DNA from: Robiginitomaculum_A sp036478535
GTDB lineage: Bacteria; Pseudomonadota; Alphaproteobacteria; Caulobacterales; Maricaulaceae
Direction: 5' to 3'
NCBI GenBank assembly: GCA_965224735.1
Contig: OZ245059.1
Coordinates: forward strand, 2,108,001-2,172,000
Length of the DNA stretch: 64,000 nt
Numbering within the stretch: position 1 is the first letter of the stretch; every line of letters begins with the position of its first letter. Position numbers and translations under genes: made by a program. Below, one piece after another: positions 53,040 to 62,374 of the stretch. Under the pieces are notes generated by a model that saw nothing but the letters and a program-made list of their open reading frames with translations, had not been told where the DNA came from and did not search any database.

Positions 53040-54354
53040 CTTGCTTTATCCAACCCAACGCGCTGTTCTTTTGATGGCGGCAGGCCTGCCGCTCACTCTT
53101 ATCTTGGTGATTATAAGCCCAGGCCTGTGGCCCATCGGCGCTGCGTGGATCGCGCTTGTTCTTGGCCTAATGCTTTATGATATGATCATGGCGCCAGCGC
53201 CCTCTAGGCTTACACTTGAGGACGACATTCTGGTGACCATGTATGTCGGCACAGAGCAAGACTGCGCGCTTATTTATAAAATCAATGATAGGCGCACACC
53301 TCATAACACTGAAATGAAACTCTCGCTTGGCGCGCGCATGTCTGCAAGCCCCAATACATGGTATGCTCCGTTCAAAGAAGATGCACTGCTTGGCGCATTC
53401 ACTCTGAAGGCTGAGCGGCGCGGCGAAGGCAAAATAGAAACCCTATGGACCCGCTGGACGGGGCCGCTGGGAATTATGTGGCGACAATTAAAACACCCTT
53501 TGGGCAGAAATATTGCTATCGTGCCCGACACAAGACTTGTGAAACAAAAAGCCATAGAGATTTTCTCGCGCGATGCTGCATATGGGCAAAAGCGGCAAAT
53601 GGAACGCGGCGAAGGCACAGAGTTTGACAGCTTGCGCGAGTTCATGCCAGGCATGGACAAACGGGCAATAGACTGGAAACACTCGGCCCGCCACCGCAAA
53701 CTCCACGCCAAAGAATTTCGCACAGAGCGCAATCATAATATCATTTTTGCAATTGATACGGGATATCTTATGTGCGAGCCGTTAAGCGGGCTCACGCGGC
53801 TTGACTGGGCGATTAACGCTTCGCTTTTAATTTCATATGTTAGCTTAAAATATGGTGACCGCGTTGGTTATTTTGGATTTGACGAACGGCCTTACTTGTT
53901 CACAAAACCCGTCTCAGGCACAAGTTCTTTCCCACATCTGCAAAGCCTAACTGCCCAGCTTGAATACTCAACCAATGAGACTAATTTTACACTCAGCCTT
54001 TCTTCTTTATCTAAATCGCTTATGCGGCGTTCCCTTATTATTGTGTTTACAGATTTCGTGGACACAACCAACGCAGAGCTTATGCTTGAAAATATTTCAC
54101 GGCTCATCAAAAATCATATCGTTCTCTTTGTAACCTTCAAGGATGTGGAAATAGACAAACTGATCAAGGCCGCTCCCAATACGCCCGCAGACATTACCAA
54201 ATCAGTTATAGCGGGCGCCTTTAACAAAGACCGCGATATTGTCCTCGCAAGATTAGAGCGCATGGGTGTGCAAATTGTACGCACGGATATCGAGAACATG
54301 AGCACAGCTGTTCTCAACCGGTTTTTGGAACTTAAACGCAAAGAAATGATTTAA
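53026..54354 (+). CDS. DUF58 (vWA-related) protein
   Basis: About 440 residues. Two TM helices at the N-terminus (LMAAGLPLTLILVIISPG, IALVLGLMLYDMI), then the DUF58 signature FDSLREFMPGMDKRAIDWKH and a vWA-like fold (IIFAIDTGYLMCEPLSGLTR). Follows moxR with a 14-base overlap if TTG 53026 is the start; TTG 53041, right after the moxR stop, is the alternative. Confidence 0.9.
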   Translation: MHRANLLYPTQRAVLLMAAGLPLTLILVIISPGLWPIGAAWIALVLGLMLYDMIMAPAPSRLTLEDDILVTMYVGTEQDCALIYKINDRRTPHNTEMKLSLGARMSASPNTWYAPFKEDALLGAFTLKAERRGEGKIETLWTRWTGPLGIMWRQLKHPLGRNIAIVPDTRLVKQKAIEIFSRDAAYGQKRQMERGEGTEFDSLREFMPGMDKRAIDWKHSARHRKLHAKEFRTERNHNIIFAIDTGYLMCEPLSGLTRLDWAINASLLISYVSLKYGDRVGYFGFDERPYLFTKPVSGTSSFPHLQSLTAQLEYSTNETNFTLSLSSLSKSLMRRSLIIVFTDFVDTTNAELMLENISRLIKNHIVLFVTFKDVEIDKLIKAAPNTPADITKSVIAGAFNKDRDIVLARLERMGVQIVRTDIENMSTAVLNRFLELKRKEMI

Positions 54355-54355
54355 T

Positions 54356-55396
54356 ATGGCCACAGCATCTTTGAAAAGCCATAAGTTTCGCACAGAGCGC
54401 GAAGCGGGCTGGAAGCGGCTTGAACTGCTTTTATTACGCATAGAAAACCGGTCTTTAAAATCATTATCGGACGAGGACATGATAGCGCTCCCAGGGCTTT
54501 ATCGTGCCACTCTATCGGCTCTAAGTGTTGCGCGCGCAACCTCCCTTGATCAAGACGTTGTTGCTTATCTTGAGAGTCTCACGGCACGTGCTTATTTTGT
54601 TATTTACGGCAATCAATCCTCTATTTTTGAGCGCATCAATATTTTTTTTAAAACTGGATGGCCGCTTGCTGTACAAAGCTTAAAACGCGAAACCCTCGCT
54701 TCACTTATAATCACAGTCCTTGGCGTGCTTATTGCCTATGGTTTAGTTCACAATAACCCAGATTGGTATTTTTCATTTGTTCCAGAAGGATTAGCAGGTG
54801 ATAGAAACCCAGTCGCCACGGCAGAGCAGCTCAAAGAGACTCTGTATCACCAAGGTGAGCATAACGGCCTTATGACATTCGCAACCTTTTTGTTTTCTCA
54901 TAATTCTCGCATTGCTATCTTTGCCTTTGCACTCGGATTTGCCTTTGCTATCCCCTCTGTTGCGCTTATTTTATATAATGGCTGTATACTCGGCGCTTTT
55001 ATCGCCCTGTTTGCGAGCAAAGGTCTCGGATTTGAAGTTGGCGGTTGGCTCATTATTCATGGGACTACAGAAATATATGCGATTATTCTGGCTGGTGCAT
55101 CTGGAATAAAAATTGGTTGGACTGTTGCTTTTCCTGGCAAGCACAACCGCATGGACGCTGCAGCCAAGGCGGGCAAAGAAACCGCAACCGTGCTGGGCGG
55201 GGTTGTTGTTATGCTGTTTATCGCAGGGCTTTTGGAAGGGGTTGGGCGGCAACTTATCACCACGGATTGGGTCAGGTATTCCATCGGCCTTTCCAGCCTC
55301 GCTCTTTGGCTTACTTATTTTTATATGCCCCGCGCCGCGCACGATTTGAATAGTGAGGACTGGGAGCAAGAAGCACATAAAGAGGTGCGCTCATGA
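54356..55396 (+). CDS. SpoIIM-like membrane protein
   Basis: 346 residues of the stage II sporulation protein M superfamily, common in non-sporulating bacteria beside moxR. N-terminal helical domain, then about five TM segments with HNSRIAIFAFALGFAFAIPS, GCILGAFIALFASKGLG and LIIHGTTEIYAIILAGASG. No sporulation function is implied. Confidence 0.9.
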   Translation: MATASLKSHKFRTEREAGWKRLELLLLRIENRSLKSLSDEDMIALPGLYRATLSALSVARATSLDQDVVAYLESLTARAYFVIYGNQSSIFERINIFFKTGWPLAVQSLKRETLASLIITVLGVLIAYGLVHNNPDWYFSFVPEGLAGDRNPVATAEQLKETLYHQGEHNGLMTFATFLFSHNSRIAIFAFALGFAFAIPSVALILYNGCILGAFIALFASKGLGFEVGGWLIIHGTTEIYAIILAGASGIKIGWTVAFPGKHNRMDAAAKAGKETATVLGGVVVMLFIAGLLEGVGRQLITTDWVRYSIGLSSLALWLTYFYMPRAAHDLNSEDWEQEAHKEVRS

Positions 55397-56319
55397 GCCA
55401 AACCCGCAAGCAGCCAAAACCGCCAACATACCTGAAAAAGGCATATAATTTTGATAAAAATATCCGCTCTATGGTGACACCTGAAGGGTTTGACTTACGC
55501 TTGCGCCTTGCAAAGGTAGGTACGCGGTTTTGGGCCTTTATAGTTGATTTTATAATTATTGTTGCCGTTATACTCACTCTTATTTTCTTCTTATTTTGGC
55601 TACTTCCTGCAAGCGTCGGCGCGGCGAAAGAAATCATTATTTCAATTGCTATTCTTGTTTTATTTTTCTTGAGAAATTTTTATTTCATGTTCTTTGAAAT
55701 GCAGCCAAAAGCAGCAACCCTTGGGAAACGGCTTATGAAAATTCGCGTCGCAGATCGGCGCGGCGGACATTTGACTGCAGGGGCTATATTTGCCAGAAAT
55801 GCTATGCGCGAAATAGAGTTTTTCCTACCCCTTGGCATGGTGTTTTCTAGTGGAAACGATGTTGGCGGGTGGATGGCGCTGCTGGCTTTTGTGTGGTCAA
55901 TGATATTCCTGCTCTTTCCTCTCTTTAACAAAGACAGGCTTAGAGTTGGCGATTTAATAGCTGGTACATGGGTTATACAAGCACCGCGCAATAGACTTTC
56001 CAAAGATCTCTCAGCCGCCAAAACGAACCACGAACCTTTTACCTTTAGCAATGAACAAATCGATGCTTATGGGGTTAAAGAATTGCATGTTTTGGAAAAC
56101 ATTCTGCGCACAGACGATCCAAAAATTATCAACAAAGTTACCAAGCGCATTATCAAAAAAATAAAATGGGACGAGCCGAGCAACTATATAGATGTCCATA
56201 AAATACAGCGTAAATTTTTGAGTGCCTATTATGCGGCCCTGCGCGGCAAATTAGAAATGGAACTTTTGTTTGGCGTGCGCCGTAAAGATAAGTTTGACAA
56301 AGCCAAAAGCAAAAAATAA
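55393..56319 (+). CDS. RDD-family membrane protein
   Basis: 308 residues. The RDD domain spans about 35-190: R and D residues in LAKVGTRFWAFIVDFIIIV, then TLGKRLMKIRVADRRGG. Three or four TM segments and a basic soluble C-terminus. Last gene of the operon; its start overlaps the SpoIIM gene stop by 4 bases. Role unknown. Confidence 0.9.
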   Translation: MSQTRKQPKPPTYLKKAYNFDKNIRSMVTPEGFDLRLRLAKVGTRFWAFIVDFIIIVAVILTLIFFLFWLLPASVGAAKEIIISIAILVLFFLRNFYFMFFEMQPKAATLGKRLMKIRVADRRGGHLTAGAIFARNAMREIEFFLPLGMVFSSGNDVGGWMALLAFVWSMIFLLFPLFNKDRLRVGDLIAGTWVIQAPRNRLSKDLSAAKTNHEPFTFSNEQIDAYGVKELHVLENILRTDDPKIINKVTKRIIKKIKWDEPSNYIDVHKIQRKFLSAYYAALRGKLEMELLFGVRRKDKFDKAKSKK

Positions 56320-56340
56320 GGCCAAAATAAACAGCAATAA

Positions 56341-56365
56341 AAAAGGCGAGGAAACCCCGCCTTTT
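56341..56365. terminator. Bidirectional terminator between RDD and cold-shock genes
   Basis: AAAAGGCG and CGCCTTTT arms with a GG/CC-type inner part and short loop, A-rich before and T-rich after, so usable on both strands where the two genes converge. Confidence 0.8.
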
Positions 56366-56387
56366 AAAATTAAAATGTAAGCTAAGC

Positions 56388-56597
56388 TTAGCCGCCTATG
56401 ATTTCAAGAGAACCAGCGGCTTCTTTACCTCTGTTTTCTTCAAGTTCATAGTTTAGTTTTTGACCTTCGTCCAAACCAGCAATACCAGCTTTTTCAACGG
56501 CAGTAACGTGTACGAACACGTCCTTAGAGCCATCATCAGGCTCGATAAAGCCAAAACCTTTTGCGGAGTTAAACCATTTTACTGTACCAGTTGCCAT
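56388..56597 (-). CDS. Cold-shock protein, CspA family
   Basis: 69 residues. RNA-binding motifs RNP1 (KGFGFIEP) and RNP2 (VFVHVTAV) are intact. Start at 56597 (MATGTVKWFNSAKG) chosen; a longer frame upstream to 56666 has no homologous content. A leader of about 100 bases precedes it, as is usual for csp mRNAs whose translation is controlled by the leader. Confidence 0.95.
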   Translation of the reverse strand: MATGTVKWFNSAKGFGFIEPDDGSKDVFVHVTAVEKAGIAGLDEGQKLNYELEENRGKEAAGSLEIIGG

Positions 56598-56702
56598 AAT
56601 ACCCTCTTTAATTTGAGCGTTTAAAAAAACCTCCCCAGATCTAGGCAAAGACCCAGAGGAGAACAAAAGAGCTAAAATACGTTGGAACTTGAAAACAATT
56701 TA

Positions 56703-56768
56703 ATGGCTATAGAAGCTGAAGATCGTGAGATCTACGCCGCATACGCAGCAGCTTTAGTAGGTATTTAA
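56703..56768 (+). other. 21-codon ORF of unknown meaning
   Basis: ATG to TAA with an Ala-rich C-terminal half (YAAYAAALVGI), divergent from the csp gene. No ribosome-binding site. Hairpin-prone sequence (GATCGTGAGATC) lies within it, so a structured RNA is another reading. Confidence 0.2.
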
Positions 56769-57957
56769 ATAATAATTAGTCTCACGATTATTCATATCAA
56801 AACTCAAAGCCGCTTATACACACATATTTCAAAGGAGCAAGGGGCTTTATCATCCCTTTTTTATTTCGTTAAAAATATGTTTAACAAAATTCTTAATGAA
56901 AATTGCCTCACATGAATACTGAACTTGGGATAGTGTTTAAAATTCTGTGTCATTCCAGTAAATTTATACCCAAGGGCAGGCTTTGCTTTTAAAAACAGGA
57001 ATGAGTATTATGAGCAAATTACCAACCACAACAAGGGCTTCGATTTTAACTTCTATATAGACATTACCGCCTTGTTCCTTGTTGCGCGAAACATGCTCCC
57101 ACCCATAAAAGGTTTGCCCCACATCACTGATGAACACATTTTCCAACCGTCTTTCTCGTATTGCTCCGCTTCCAGTGCGACAACGGTATTCTGGCATGAC
57201 CAGAACAGTTCAGGGTCAGCGAATTAGCCGTGCCCGCCAAATAGGCCTGTAATGATTGTGCCTTTTATCCCTCCATATATGTTTCTAGGGGAAACAAAGT
57301 TTTATCCGTAGGATAAGACCACCGCCCGATAGCCAAGCCTTTAACTGCTCGCCTTGGGGCGCGTAGCCGTCAAATTTGAATATCTTTAGTCATGCTGGTT
57401 TGTTGTTTCTTACTCGCCATCGTCAGGGCGCGGATGGTGGCAGGGTTACTCGCGCTACATTATTGCGTGAAAGTTGTGCACAACCATGAAGACCAGTGAC
57501 GTGAGGGAAACTCTGGATATGGCGCTGCAAGCCTCAGGCTGGAACCAAGTGCATGTGGTTCATTAACAACGCTTTGGATCAATAGGGCGTAGAATCTGGG
57601 AAATCACTGGCAACGACGATCTTGCCAGAAATAAAAACTGGCACAGAAAACGGTTTGACATTGCAGTCAAGGCTTAGAGCGAACACTTAGCTTTATGAAA
57701 AGCTCAAATACCGTTTGAATAGACTCACTGTTTATACTCATTCTCAAAATTTGATTAGAGTACGGATGCACAATTTACAAAAGATCTTCACCCCTGTATT
57801 AGCAGTGGATTAGCTATAAAGTTCACATATATGTGGCGCTTGTAAAAGATTCTCAGAACTATTAGCCCATCCCTTAATTAAGGGGGAGGGTTTTTATTTA
57901 TTCTATTGCAGCATATTCCCTCTTGGCGAATGCGGTTATCTTTCGTATAAAATACAC
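56769..57957. other. Decayed region without intact genes
   Basis: About 1.2 kb with stops in all frames. On the minus strand, frames around 56964-57390 read as protein-like pieces (DPELFWSCQNTVVALEAEQY, FDGYAPQGEQLKAWLSGGG) interrupted by stops. On the plus strand there is an IS3 transposase fragment. A 14-bp palindrome CCCTTAATTAAGGG lies at 57871-57884 before the lptM-like gene. Confidence 0.55.
57447..57576 (+). pseudogene. IS3-family OrfB internal fragment
   Basis: Reads SRYIIA, a TGA in place of the usual Trp, then KLCTTMKTSDVRETLDMALQ and ASGWNQVHVVH before a TAA. This is the stretch between the first and second catalytic Asp of an IS3 integrase core. The flanks of the element are not recognisable. 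Confidence 0.7.
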
Positions 57958-58158
57958 ATGAAAACACATATGCTCAAAAAAACAATTCTAGTCACTTTGC
58001 TTGGCACTCTCGTACTTAGCGCGTGTGGTATTCGGGGCGAACTTAAAACACCACCGCCATTATGGGGTGATAAAGACAAGCAAGTTTTGCAAAAAGTGCC
58101 TAGCTCTAGCCCTAGCGACAAGCAAAATAAAGATAATAAAAAAGATGATAACAACTAG
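57958..58158 (+). CDS. lptM: LptM-like small lipoprotein
   Basis: 66 residues: signal peptide and lipobox LSAC, then the short LptM/YifL motif CGIRGELKTPPPLWGD and a Lys/Asp/Asn-rich tail. In E. coli LptM helps mature the LptDE LPS translocon; a like role is inferred. The stop overlaps the tatC stop by 4 bases on the other strand. Start 57958 or 57970. Note that lptM is often next to lysA, not to tat. Confidence 0.75.
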   Translation: MKTHMLKKTILVTLLGTLVLSACGIRGELKTPPPLWGDKDKQVLQKVPSSSPSDKQNKDNKKDDNN

Positions 58159-58988
58159 GTTTCGTTTTCCTGTGTTTTATCTTTCTTCTCAATCATACTG
58201 ACGCTTAAAATAGAAATTTCATACAGCAAATAGATAGCAATGCCCAGCGCACTTTGCGTGATTGGATCTGGCGGGGTTACGAAAGCGGCAAAAACAAAAA
58301 TTCCAAAGATTGCATAGCGGCGCGATCTTTTTAGCCCTGCCGCGCTAACGATACCAACGCGCCCCAAAAGGCTCAAAACAACAGGAAGCTGAAAAGACAG
58401 GCCAAAAGCCACGAAAAGTGTCATAGATAAACTGAGATATTCACTAACCTTTGGCAGCAGGGAAATGCTCGCCCCTCCGCTAAAGTCTTGTTGTTGGCGC
58501 AGGCCAAATTCGAGCACATAGGGCAATACATAACTAAACACCATGGCGGTTCCTGCTAGAAATAAAATTGGTGAAAGAATGAGGTAAGGCAAAAAGGCGC
58601 CGCGCTCATTCTTATAAAGCCCTGGTGCTACAAACCGATAAACCTGATAAGCAATTACAGGAAAAGAAAAAACGAGTCCGCCAAAAAGTGCGATTCTTAA
58701 TTTTACAAAGAAAAACTCCAAAACTTGCGTATAGATAAGATCGCCTTCCAAAATTGGTTTGCCTTCCTTGATCAAATCCTTATTCACATTGCCAATTGCA
58801 ACTTGGAATGGTTCGACCAAGAAATCAAAAATTGGGCGAACGAAAAACAGACATATGCAAAAGCCAATAATTAATGCGATCAAACAGATAATTATGCGCT
58901 TACGGAGCTCTTTTAGGTGCTCTAATAATGGCGCTTTTCTGTCTTCTATTTCATCAGAAGAGTGTATTGTTTCAAGATTAGCCGTCAT
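58155..58988 (-). CDS. tatC: Twin-arginine translocase subunit TatC
   Basis: Six-TM receptor subunit of the Tat pathway, 277 residues. PLLEHLKELRKRIIICLIAL near the N-terminus, FPVIAYQVYRFVAPGLY with the conserved FxxxPGLxxxE region (PGLYKNERG), and a last hydrophobic stretch ending in LSVSMI. Overlaps tatB by 11 bases. Confidence 0.97.
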   Translation of the reverse strand: MTANLETIHSSDEIEDRKAPLLEHLKELRKRIIICLIALIIGFCICLFFVRPIFDFLVEPFQVAIGNVNKDLIKEGKPILEGDLIYTQVLEFFFVKLRIALFGGLVFSFPVIAYQVYRFVAPGLYKNERGAFLPYLILSPILFLAGTAMVFSYVLPYVLEFGLRQQQDFSGGASISLLPKVSEYLSLSMTLFVAFGLSFQLPVVLSLLGRVGIVSAAGLKRSRRYAIFGIFVFAAFVTPPDPITQSALGIAIYLLYEISILSVSMIEKKDKTQENET

Positions 58989-59400
58989 TATTAGCTTTCT
59001 TGTCAGTTTTCTTTGTTGGCTTTTTTGCAGGCTTTGTAGCTATTTTCTTGAGTTTTGATTTCGATTTGGATTTAGGTTGGGGCGGCATACGTTCGCTCAT
59101 ATCAAACCCTGCATTAATATCACGGTCGAGTGCTCGCATATCTTCTTCAAAAGCTTCGTCGGATAAATTGGACATTTGCCTCATAGACTTTAGCTCTTCA
59201 ATTTCACGCTTCAAATCGGCCAACTCCGCATCTTCACCCATTTCCGTGAAAGAATCTTTAAATTCTTGCCCCATTTTCTTGATTTTACCAACGAATTGTC
59301 CTGCCTTTCGCATCATTACAGGCAGATCTTTGGGGCCAACAACCACAAGCGCGATGATGGCAAGAACAAGCATCTCTGCTATGCCTACATGGGGTATCAT
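58978..59400 (-). CDS. tatB: Sec-independent translocase subunit TatB
   Basis: 140 residues: one N-terminal TM (AEMLVLAIIALVVVGPKDLP), an amphipathic helix and a long charged tail ending in a Lys-rich run (KSKSKSKLKKIATKPAKKPT). Forms the substrate-binding complex with TatC. Co-transcribed with tatA and tatC. Confidence 0.94.
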   Translation of the reverse strand: MIPHVGIAEMLVLAIIALVVVGPKDLPVMMRKAGQFVGKIKKMGQEFKDSFTEMGEDAELADLKREIEELKSMRQMSNLSDEAFEEDMRALDRDINAGFDMSERMPPQPKSKSKSKLKKIATKPAKKPTKKTDKKANNDG

Positions 59401-59458
59401 GATGCGCGTGCCTTCTCTACATAACTTAATAACTTATGAAGGGCTGGTTTTAGGAAAA

Positions 59459-59665
59459 TTAGGATTTGGTTTTTTCTTTTTTTGGCGGCGTTACGTCAAT
59501 CTGCATATCACTATCAGTTTCAACTTTTGGATCGTCTTTAATACCCTTTTTAAAGCTCTTAATGCCGTTAGCGAGGTCACCCATAATAGAAGAAATTTTC
59601 CCGCGCCCACCAAACAAAACAAGAAACAGACCAACAATAATAATAATCTCTTTTGGGCCAAACAT
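59459..59665 (-). CDS. tatA: Sec-independent translocase subunit TatA
   Basis: 68 residues: one TM (KEIIIIVGLFLVLFGGRGKI) followed by the amphipathic helix with FKKGIKDD. The FGG turn between helices is present. Pore-forming component of the Tat pathway, first of the tatABC genes, 70 bases after scpB. Confidence 0.95.
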   Translation of the reverse strand: MFGPKEIIIIVGLFLVLFGGRGKISSIMGDLANGIKSFKKGIKDDPKVETDSDMQIDVTPPKKEKTKS

Positions 59666-59737
59666 AGCATTCTCCTAATAGGCCTCTACTTTAAAGCCAA
59701 ATCTTATATATTTCAAGCTTTGTATACTGAAAACGAT

Positions 59738-60502
59738 TTATGCATCTAAATCCGTCTTTTCATCATCAAAGAGAAAGTCCAGAACAAACTCGCCGCCATC
59801 TTCATCCTCAATAGGATCTTCATCTACATCCATAGAGATCATTGGCATCGGCACTTCAAAATCTTTAGGCAAGCGCGAGTCGAGTAGTCCAGCAGCTTTC
59901 AAGTCTTCTTTGCCAGGTAAATCACCAATACTTTCCAAATTAAAATGCGCGAGAAAATTTTCAGATGTGCCATATGTAACAGGTTTGCCTGGCGTGCGCC
60001 TACGTCCGCGAATACGCACCCAGCCCAGTTCCATTAAAACATCAATAGTGCCCGCAGAGACGGAAACCCCTCTCACGTCTTCGATTTCTGGCCGCGTGAC
60101 GGGTTGGTGATAAGCAATGATAGCCAAAGTTTCTAGGGCTGCCTTAGAGAGTTTACGCGGGGTTTCTTTAATATCAACCAAATATGGCTCAAGGTCAGGC
60201 GCGGTTTGAAAGCGCCAGCGCTGCGCAACGCGCACCAGATTTACCCCGCGCCCCGCGTAATCCCGTGAGAGCCGCGCCAGTAAAGCACCCACATCGCAAT
60301 TTTCCCCCATGCGCTCGCGCAATGTTTCAATATCGATTGGCTCTACTGCGGCAAAGAGCAAAGCTTCAAGATGGCGCATATCTTGCCCCATCGCTTTTTC
60401 CTCGCCGCGCGTGTTCAAGCGCTCGTTTAAATTAATGATATCATCTTCAATGCCAGCCGCCGCTTTTTCTACCCGGCCTTGTTTATCATTACTCATGCCC
60501 AT
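59738..60502 (-). CDS. scpB: Segregation and condensation protein B
   Basis: 254 residues with two winged-helix domains (LEALLFAAVEPIDIETLRER, ALETLAIIAYHQPVTRPEIE, VRGVSVSAGTIDVLMELGWV). An acidic C-terminal tail (about 210-254) is extra to the core. Partner of ScpA in the Smc complex for chromosome segregation; overlaps scpA by 14 bases. Confidence 0.95.
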   Translation of the reverse strand: MGMSNDKQGRVEKAAAGIEDDIINLNERLNTRGEEKAMGQDMRHLEALLFAAVEPIDIETLRERMGENCDVGALLARLSRDYAGRGVNLVRVAQRWRFQTAPDLEPYLVDIKETPRKLSKAALETLAIIAYHQPVTRPEIEDVRGVSVSAGTIDVLMELGWVRIRGRRRTPGKPVTYGTSENFLAHFNLESIGDLPGKEDLKAAGLLDSRLPKDFEVPMPMISMDVDEDPIEDEDGGEFVLDFLFDDEKTDLDA

Positions 60503-61343
60503 TTTCCTCAGCTTGTTTATCGTCTTGGCTCATTTTAACTCTGCGCCCACGCAGATATATCGGTGCAAATGCGCCTGATTGACGAATTTCTAATTTACCC
60601 TCTTTTGCAAGTTCAAGTCCTGCTAATAGAGAGCTTGCCCGTATTGTTCTGCTTGGTAACGGTTTGACAAAATCATCTGGCTTTGGCAGCAAATCTTCTA
60701 GCTTAAGCCATTTTGCATCCGCGCTAAAACTCAGGCCCACAGCTCGCTCAAGCCGTCTGCGCGCCTCATCGAGCGCTAAGACGAGCGGTTTTGGCGGAGT
60801 ATGATGCCGCATAGCTACTTGCGAACGGATTTCTCCATACGCTTTGATCAAGCCAAATATTTCGGCCTGATAGAGCGGCGTTGTTCGCGAACGAAGCCCT
60901 TCAGGCGCGCCGCGTGTAAAAATCTGCTGCCCTGTCACCTTAAGCTTGAAAAACCCGTTTGCAGCCCGCCGCATGGCTTCAAGCCGTTGCAAGCGAAAGG
61001 CAAGATGAGCTGCAAGCTCTTCCGCTTTGGGTATTTGTTCTTCGCCGTCAGGTTTAGGCAAAATTAAACGTGATTTCAAATAGGCTAACCATGAGGCCAT
61101 GACCAGATAATCGGCCTTAAGTTCTATACGCATATCCTGCGCCGATTTGATAAAATCAATATACTGATCGGCAAGTTCCAAAATAGAAATGCGAGCCAAA
61201 TCAACCTTTTGCATGCGGGCAAGTTCAAGCAAAAGATGTAATGGCCCTTCATAGCCATCAATATCAAGGATAAGCGCTTTTCCTTCCTCGGCAGCATCGT
61301 CTACAGCTTCAAAATCTAAAGCGTCTTGAAAATCGTCGCTCAT
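60489..61343 (-). CDS. scpA: Segregation and condensation protein A
   Basis: Kleisin of the Smc-ScpAB complex, 284 residues. N-terminal helical domain YEGPLHLLLELARMQKVDLA and DYLVMASWLAYLKSRLILP are typical; the C-terminal winged helix contains RTIRASSLLAGLELAKEGK. Overlaps nagZ by 4 bases (ATGA) and scpB by 14 bases. Confidence 0.95.
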   Translation of the reverse strand: MSDDFQDALDFEAVDDAAEEGKALILDIDGYEGPLHLLLELARMQKVDLARISILELADQYIDFIKSAQDMRIELKADYLVMASWLAYLKSRLILPKPDGEEQIPKAEELAAHLAFRLQRLEAMRRAANGFFKLKVTGQQIFTRGAPEGLRSRTTPLYQAEIFGLIKAYGEIRSQVAMRHHTPPKPLVLALDEARRRLERAVGLSFSADAKWLKLEDLLPKPDDFVKPLPSRTIRASSLLAGLELAKEGKLEIRQSGAFAPIYLRGRRVKMSQDDKQAEENGHE

Positions 61344-62362
61344 GATATCAAGCCAGTTTTTCCCATGAGTTTTTCATATTCAGCAAGGCCAGATTTTACG
61401 TCAAATTCTTCCGCATGGCCTGCAGTGTTTTCTGCAATAACAGCGCGCATGGCTGCTTTCCCGCTAAGGGGCTTTAAGCCTTTAGCAACATGGACCATAG
61501 CTGGGAGTTTACCAGAGCACTGCAAGACAACATCACAGCCTGCATCCAAAGTTCGCTCGGTTAGTGTGGTCAAATCACCTTTAAGCGCTCTCATGTCCAA
61601 ATCATCACTCATGACCAATCCGTCATAACCAAGCGTGCCGCGAATGATCTCCTTCATACCCGTCTTGGATATGGTGATAGGATTATCCCTATCTACGGCA
61701 CTCAAGACAACATGAGCCGTCATCGCCATTGGGGCATCTTTTAAGGCAATAAAGGGAAAAAAATCCGTGCGTTCCAACACATCAATAGGTGTATCTATAA
61801 TAGGCAAAGCTTTATGGCTATCAACACTCGCCCGCCCGTGGCCTGGCAAATGTTTGATAACAGGCGCAACACCGCCTGCTGTAAGGCCAGCAATGCAAGC
61901 ATGGGCTAGTTTCACCATAATTTTTGCATTTGGTGAGAAAGCGCGGTCAGAAATTATCTGATCAGCGCCAGATACTGGCAAATCTAATACTGGCACGCAA
62001 TCAGCCGTAATACCCACGGCCCGAAGTTCTTCAGCGATAAGGCGGAAATTTAGCCAAATAGCGCGGCGTGCATTTTCACAATTGGTATCACAAAGTTCAT
62101 TAAATGTAGCCGCGCTTGGAAGTTTGCGCCAATGGGGCGGCTTTAGCCTTTGGACACGCCCGCCCTCTTGGTCAACAAAAATCAGAGTATTTCTGCCAAC
62201 ACTCGCACGCAAATCTTCACATAATTTTCGGACTTGCTTTGGCGTTTCTATATTGCGTGCAAAAAGAATAAAAGCCCAAGGGTTTGCATCGCGGAAAAAC
62301 GCTGCCTCTCCAGACGTTAATTGCGGACCGCTTAGGCCAAAGATGGCAGCACTAATCGTCAT
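61340..62362 (-). CDS. nagZ: Beta-N-acetylhexosaminidase NagZ
   Basis: Cytoplasmic GH3 enzyme of peptidoglycan recycling, 340 residues. Active-site loop KHLPGHGRASVDSHKALP and nucleophile Asp in GLVMSDDLDMRAL. It removes GlcNAc from anhydro-muropeptides, feeding AnmK (7579-8700). Located between the SPOR gene and scpA as usual in alphaproteobacteria. Confidence 0.95.
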   Translation of the reverse strand: MTISAAIFGLSGPQLTSGEAAFFRDANPWAFILFARNIETPKQVRKLCEDLRASVGRNTLIFVDQEGGRVQRLKPPHWRKLPSAATFNELCDTNCENARRAIWLNFRLIAEELRAVGITADCVPVLDLPVSGADQIISDRAFSPNAKIMVKLAHACIAGLTAGGVAPVIKHLPGHGRASVDSHKALPIIDTPIDVLERTDFFPFIALKDAPMAMTAHVVLSAVDRDNPITISKTGMKEIIRGTLGYDGLVMSDDLDMRALKGDLTTLTERTLDAGCDVVLQCSGKLPAMVHVAKGLKPLSGKAAMRAVIAENTAGHAEEFDVKSGLAEYEKLMGKTGLIS

Positions 62363-62374
62363 ACTACTTCAAAC

